Shown here: one piece after another, positions 59,201 to 64,000 of the stretch
Position numbering within the stretch: position 1 is the first letter of the stretch
Layout: each line of letters starts with the position of its first letter
Source: Escarpia spicata
Lineage: Eukaryota; Annelida; Polychaeta; Sabellida; Siboglinidae
Reading direction: 5' to 3'
Assembly (NCBI GenBank): GCA_963995525.1
Contig: OZ023213.1
Coordinates: forward strand, 48,847,925-48,911,924
Length of the DNA stretch: 64,000 bases
The notes under the pieces: model-generated
The model's input: the letters and a program-made list of their open reading frames with translations, nothing else
The model's database searches: none
Told to the model about the DNA's origin: nothing
Made by a program: the position numbers and the translations under genes

Positions 59201-62200
59201 ACTACTGCATGAGATAAGTTGAAACATCAAATGGGAATGAGTTTCCACATGCATAACTTCCGTAGTATTTTCTTGTAACTTACGTGACGGAGATGAAAGG
59301 GTAACGTACATACCCCTTTGTAGATGATCTAGTTATGTGTGTAGTTTGATATCAGTCTAGCCTTCTTGAAGATTTGTAACATGCAGGACATAAATTTGAA
59401 GTAAGACAACATGAAGGATCCCTCCGCCGAAAGAGTGCATTTGAAAATACCGTTTTGGTGTGATATGCGTGAATTTGTTTTAATCATTTTAATATAGGAC
59501 ATATTTGTTTCGTGAATACTGAATGTACTATTGCAATAGGCAAGATAAAACATGAAGTGGGAATGAGTTTTCACACCCATAACTTACATAGTATTTTCTT
59601 GTAACTTACGTGGCGGACATGAAACGGTAACATACCTTCCCCATTGTGGTTAATCTAGTTATGTGTGTAGTTTGATTTCTGTCTAGCCTTCGTGAAGATT
59701 TGTAACACGCAGGATATCTTTTTGGGGTAAGATCACATTAACGATCCGTCAGCTGAAAGAGTGCACTTGAAAATACCGTTTTGGTGTGATATCCGTGAAT
59801 TTGTTTCGATCATTTTGTCATGGGATATGTTTGCCTCATGAATTCTAAAAGTATTACTGCATTAGAAAAGATAAAACATCAAGTGGGAATGAGTTTTCAC
59901 ACCCATAACTTACATAGTATTTTCTTGTAAATTAAGTGACGGACATGAAAGGGTAACATACCTTCGCCATTGTGGTTAATCTAGTTATGTATGTAGTTTC
60001 ATATCTGTCTAGCCTTCGTGAAGATTTGTAAGAAGCAGGACATCTATTTGGGGTAAGACCATATTAACGATCCGTCAGCTGAAAGAGTGCACTTGAAAAT
60101 ACGGTTTTGGTGTGATATCCGTGAATTTGTTTCGATCATTTTGTCATGGGATATGTTTGCCTCGTGAATTCTAAAAGTACTACTGCATTAGACTAGATAA
60201 AACATCAAGTGGGAATGAGTTTTCACACCCATAACTTACATAGTATTTTCTTGTAACTTACGTGATGGACATGAAACGGTAACATACCTTCCCCATTGTT
60301 TTTAATCTAGTTATGTGTGTAGTTTGATATCAGTCTAACCTTCTTGAAGATTTGTATCATGCAGGATATCTTTTTGGGGTAAGACCACATTAACAATCCG
60401 TTCGCCGAAAGAGTGCACTTGAAAATACCGTTTTCGTGTGATATGCGTACATTTTTTAGATCACTTTGACACGGGACCTGTTTGTGTTGTGAATGTTGAA
60501 TGTACTACTGCATCAGACAAGGTAAAACATCACATGGGAATTAATTTTCACACACATAAATTCCATAGTATTTTCTTGTAACTTACGTGACGGACTTGAA
60601 AAGGTAACATACTTTCCCCATTGTGGTTAATCTAGTTATGTGTGTAGTTTGATATCTGTCTAGCCTTCGTGAAGATTTGTAACATGCAGGTCATCTTTTT
60701 GGGGTAAGACCACATTATGGATCCGTTCGCAGAAAAAGTGCGCTTGAAAATCCCGTTTTGGTGTGACGTGCGTGAATTTTGTTCGATCACTTTGACATGG
60801 GACATTTTAGTCTCCTGAATATTGAATGTACTGCTGCATTAGACAACATAAAACATCACATGGGAATGAATTTTCACACACATATTTTACGTAATATTTT
60901 CTTGTAACTTACGTGACGGGTATGAAAGGGTAACATACATTCCCATATGTGTTTAATCTAGTTATGTGTGTAGTTTGATATCAGTTTAGCCTTCGTGAAG
61001 ATTTGTAAGATGCAGGACATATATTTTGGATAAGACCACATTAACGATTCGTCCGCCGAAAAAGTGCATTTTAAAATACCATTTTGGTGTGATATGTGTG
61101 AATTTTTTTCAATCATTTTTATATGGGACATGTTTGTGTCGTGAATGCTGAATGTACTACCGCATTAGACAAGATAAAACAACAAATGGGAATGAGTTTT
61201 CACACACATAACTTCCATAGTATTTTCTTGTAACTTACGTGAATGAGATGAAAGGGTAACATACATTCCCATTTGCGGTTAATCTATTTATGTGTGCAGT
61301 TTGATATCAGTCTAGTTTAATATCAGTCTAACCTTCGTGAAGATTTGTAAGTTGCTGGACATCTATTTGGGGTAAGACTTTTTACTATCCGTCAGCCGAA
61401 AATGTGCACTTGAAAATACTGTTTTGGTGTAATAAGCGTGAATTTTTAGATCACTTTGACATGGGACCTGTTTTTGTTCTGAATGTTGAATGTACTACTG
61501 CATCAGACAAGATAAAACATCACATGGGAATGAGTTTTCACACACATAACTTCCGTAGTATTTTCTTGTAACTTACGTGATGGAGATGAAAGTGTAACGT
61601 ACATTTTCCTTTGTAGTTAATCTAGTTAAGTGTGCAGTTTGATATCATTTTAGCCTTCGTGAAGATTTGTAACATGCAGTACATCTATTTGGGGTAAGAC
61701 AACATTAAGGATCCGACCGCCGAATGAGTGCACTTGAAAATGTCGTACTGGTGTGATATGCGTGAATTTGGTTTGATTATTTCGACATGGTATATGTTTC
61801 TCTCGTGAATTCTGAATGTACTACTGCATTACACAAGACAAAACTTCAAATGGGAATCATGTATACCTCCCATAACTTACGTAGTACTTTCTTGTAACTT
61901 ATGTGACGGAGAAGAAAGGGTAACATACCTTCCCCATTGTGGTTAATCTAGTTATGTGTGTAATTTTATATCAGTCTAGCCTTCGTGAAGGTTAGTAACA
62001 TGCAGGACATATTTTTGGGGTAAGACCACATTAAGGATCCCTTCGCAGAAAGAGTGCGCTTGAAAATCCCCTTTTGGTGTAATATACGAGAAAAAAAATT
62101 CCATCACTTTGACATGGGACCCGCTTGTCTCCTGAATATTGAATGTACTACTACATTAGACAAGATAAACTTCACACGGGAATGAGTTTTCACACACATA

Positions 62201-62490
62201 ACTTCCATAATATTTTCTTGTAACTTACGTTACGGACTTGAAAGGGTAACATACCTTCCCCATTGTGGTTAATCTAGTTATGTGTGTAGTCTGATATCTG
62301 TCTAGCCTTCGTGTAGATTTGTAACATGCAGGTCATCTTTTTATGGTAAGACCACATTAAGGATCCGTTCGCAGAAAGAGTGCGCTTGAAAATCCCGTTT
62401 TGGTGTGACATGCATGAATTGTTTTCGATCACTTTGACATGGGACATGTTAGTCTCCTGAATATTGAATGTACTGCTGCATTAGACAAGA
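55000..62490. repeat. 4,886-bp-offset block duplication within the satellite
   Basis: Variants at 55381, 56411 and 57105 recur at 60266, 61297 and 61991, offsets 4885-4886, which is 15 monomers. The block includes the odd short duplication ATCAGTCTAGTTTAATATCAG at about 56420 and 61307. It shows a large unequal-exchange or segmental duplication event. Confidence 0.85.
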
Positions 62491-64000
62491 TAAAACATCA
62501 CATGGGAATGAATTTTCACACCCATATTTTATGTAATATTTTCTTGTAACTTACGTGACGGACATGAAAGGGTAACATACATTCCCCTTTGTGGTTAATC
62601 TAGTTATGTGTGTAGTTTGATATCATTTTAGCCTTCCTGAAGATTTGTAACATGCAGTACATCTATTTGGGGTAACAAAATATTAAGGATCCGACCGCCG
62701 AATGAGTGCACTTGAAAATATCGTACTGGTGTGATATGCGTGAATTTGGTTTGATTATTTTGACATGGTATATGTTTCTCTCGTGAATTCTGAATGTACT
62801 ACTGCATTACACAAGACAAAACTTCAAATGGGAATCATGTTTACCTCCCATAACTTACGTAGTACTTTCTTGTAACTTATGTGACGGAGAAGAAAGGGTA
62901 ACATACCTTCCCCATTGTGGTTAATCTAGTTATGTGTGTAGTTTTATATCAGTCTAGCCTTCGTGAAGGTTAGTAACATGCAGGACATATTTTTGGGGTA
63001 AGACCACATTAAGGATCCCTTCGCAGAAAGAGTGCGCTTGAAAATCCCCTTTTGGTGTAATATGCGAGAAAAAAAATTCCATCACTTTGACATGGGACAC
63101 GCTTGTCTCCTGAATATTGAATGTACTACTACATTAGACAAGATAAACATCACACGGGAATGAGTTTTCACACACATAACTTCCATAATATTTTCTTGTA
63201 ACTTACGTTACGGACTTGAAAGGGTAACATACCTTCCCCATTGTGGTTAATCTAATTATGTGTGTAGTCTGATATCTGTCTAGCCTTCGTGAAGATTTGT
63301 AACATGCAGGTCATCTTTTTTATGGTAAGACCACATTAAGGATCCGTTCGCAGAAAGAGTGCGCTTGTAAATCCCGTTTTGGTGTGACATGCGTGAATTG
63401 TTTTCGATCACTTTGACATGGGACATGTTAGTCTCCTGAATATTGAATGTACTGCTGCATTAGACAAGATAAAACATCACATGGGAATGAATTTTCACAC
63501 CCATATTTTACGTAATATTTTCTTGTAACTTACTTGACGGACATGAAAGGGTAACATACATTCCCCTTTGTGGTTAATCTAGTTATGCGTGTAGTTTTAT
63601 ATCATTTTAGCCTTCGTGAAGATTTGTAACATGCAGTACATCTATTTGGGGTAAGACAACATTAAGGATCCGACCGCCGAATGAGTGCACTTGAAAATAT
63701 CGTACTGGTGTGATATGCGTGAATTTGGTTTGATTATTTTGACATGGTAAATGTTTCTCTCGTGAATTCTGAATGTACTACTGCATTACACAAGACAAAA
63801 CTTCAAATGGGAATCATGTTTACCTCCCATAACTTACGTAGTACTTTCTTGTAACTTATGTGACGGAGAAGAAAGGGTAACATACCTTCCCCATTGTGGT
63901 TAATCTAGTTTTGTGTGTAGTTTTATATCAGTCTAGCCTTCGTGAAGGTTAGTAACATGCGGGACATATTTTAGGGGTCAGACCACATTAAGGATCCCTT
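61600..64000. repeat. Higher-order trimer (about 978 bp) within the satellite
   Basis: The diagnostic variant GAAGGTTAGTAACATGC recurs with GTTAG at 61991, 62969 and 63948, spacing 978 and 979 bp, three monomers each. Intervening variants (TCGTACTGGTGTGATATGCG, GGGAATCATGT) recur in the same order. At least 2.4 trimers are present. Confidence 0.85.

Larger units (their letters stand above)
49415..64000. repeat. 326-bp satellite array, about 45 monomers, continues past the window
   Basis: Monomers contain CATAACTTACGTAGTATTTT, TTGTAACTTACGTGACGGA, TTAATCTAGTTATGTGTGTA, GATTTGTAACATGCAGGACA, a usual BamHI site (AGGATCC), CGCCGAAAGAGTGCACTTGA and GCATTAGACAAGATAAAACA. Spacing is about 326 bp; a few monomers are shortened (for example about 80 bp missing near 50200-50230, and a junction near 53830). 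Each monomer has a 9-mer AACTTACGT repeated 22 bp apart. Minus-strand frames of about 83 codons (52345, 54770, 59329) are repeat artefacts. No gene occurs in 14.6 kb. Confidence 0.95.

Noticed and set aside
52345..59580. Repeated 83-codon minus-strand frames
   Set aside because: They are the same piece of the 326-bp satellite seen several times; identity follows the block duplications, not selection.
49415..64000. Coding or ncRNA gene hidden in the array
   Set aside because: Every part compared by eye fits the 326-bp monomer or its truncations; no unrelated insert was seen.

Overview
The window reads as non-coding, repeat-dominated nuclear DNA of an animal, most likely a marine invertebrate. 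A mollusc or another lophotrochozoan is my guess from the mix of RTE-, CR1- and Jockey/Daphne-like LINEs, THAP and SWIM zinc fingers, a tRNA-derived SINE and a Polinton/adintovirus-like relic; the species cannot be read from the sequence. There is no bacterial-style gene packing, no operon and no complete intact host gene. Bases 34553-34752 are an assembly gap of 200 N.

Layout. 1-5.4 kb: AT-rich DNA holding copy A (1218-4615) of a 3.5-kb segment that recurs inverted at 38029-41728 (copy B), plus a Ser-rich exon-like block. 6.3-8.8 kb: mostly unassigned, with a CpG-rich direct repeat and a (TG)n tract. 8822-9882: a 1.06-kb Kolobok-like element with TTAA at both ends, a THAP domain and two mirrored CRE palindromes. 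10.2-15.4 kb: a 197-bp tandem duplication and two dead RTE-like LINE copies. 16906-18103: a long-inverted-repeat element. 19256-19780: a PIF/Harbinger-like element with a TAA duplication, followed by a 68-bp satellite (19838-22030). 23190-25900: a decayed CR1-like LINE on the minus strand. 27.9-29.4 kb: scrambled LINE pieces and a 12-bp minisatellite. 31.7-34.0 kb: three unrelated tandem repeats (59, 31 and 47 bp) and a 476-bp MITE. 34753-44158: a giant inverted repeat (2.45-kb arms, 98-99% alike near the gap) around a 4.5-kb spacer with a SWIM-finger exon and copy B. 44.16-48.24 kb: an RTE 3' end, a zinc-finger fragment and a Jockey/Daphne-like LINE. 48.25-49.3 kb: a broken Polinton/adintovirus-like ATPase and small-protein remnant. 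49.4-64.0 kb: a satellite array of 326-bp monomers with several levels of higher-order repetition, running off the end.

The genes do not work together as a pathway. The recurring theme is death of selfish elements: every reverse transcriptase copy whose catalytic loop region can be examined has lost or altered its active-site loop. The most interesting signals are the Kolobok-like element with symmetric CRE promoters, the near-perfect palindrome beside the gap, the viral relic abutting the satellite, and the nested periodicities of that satellite.
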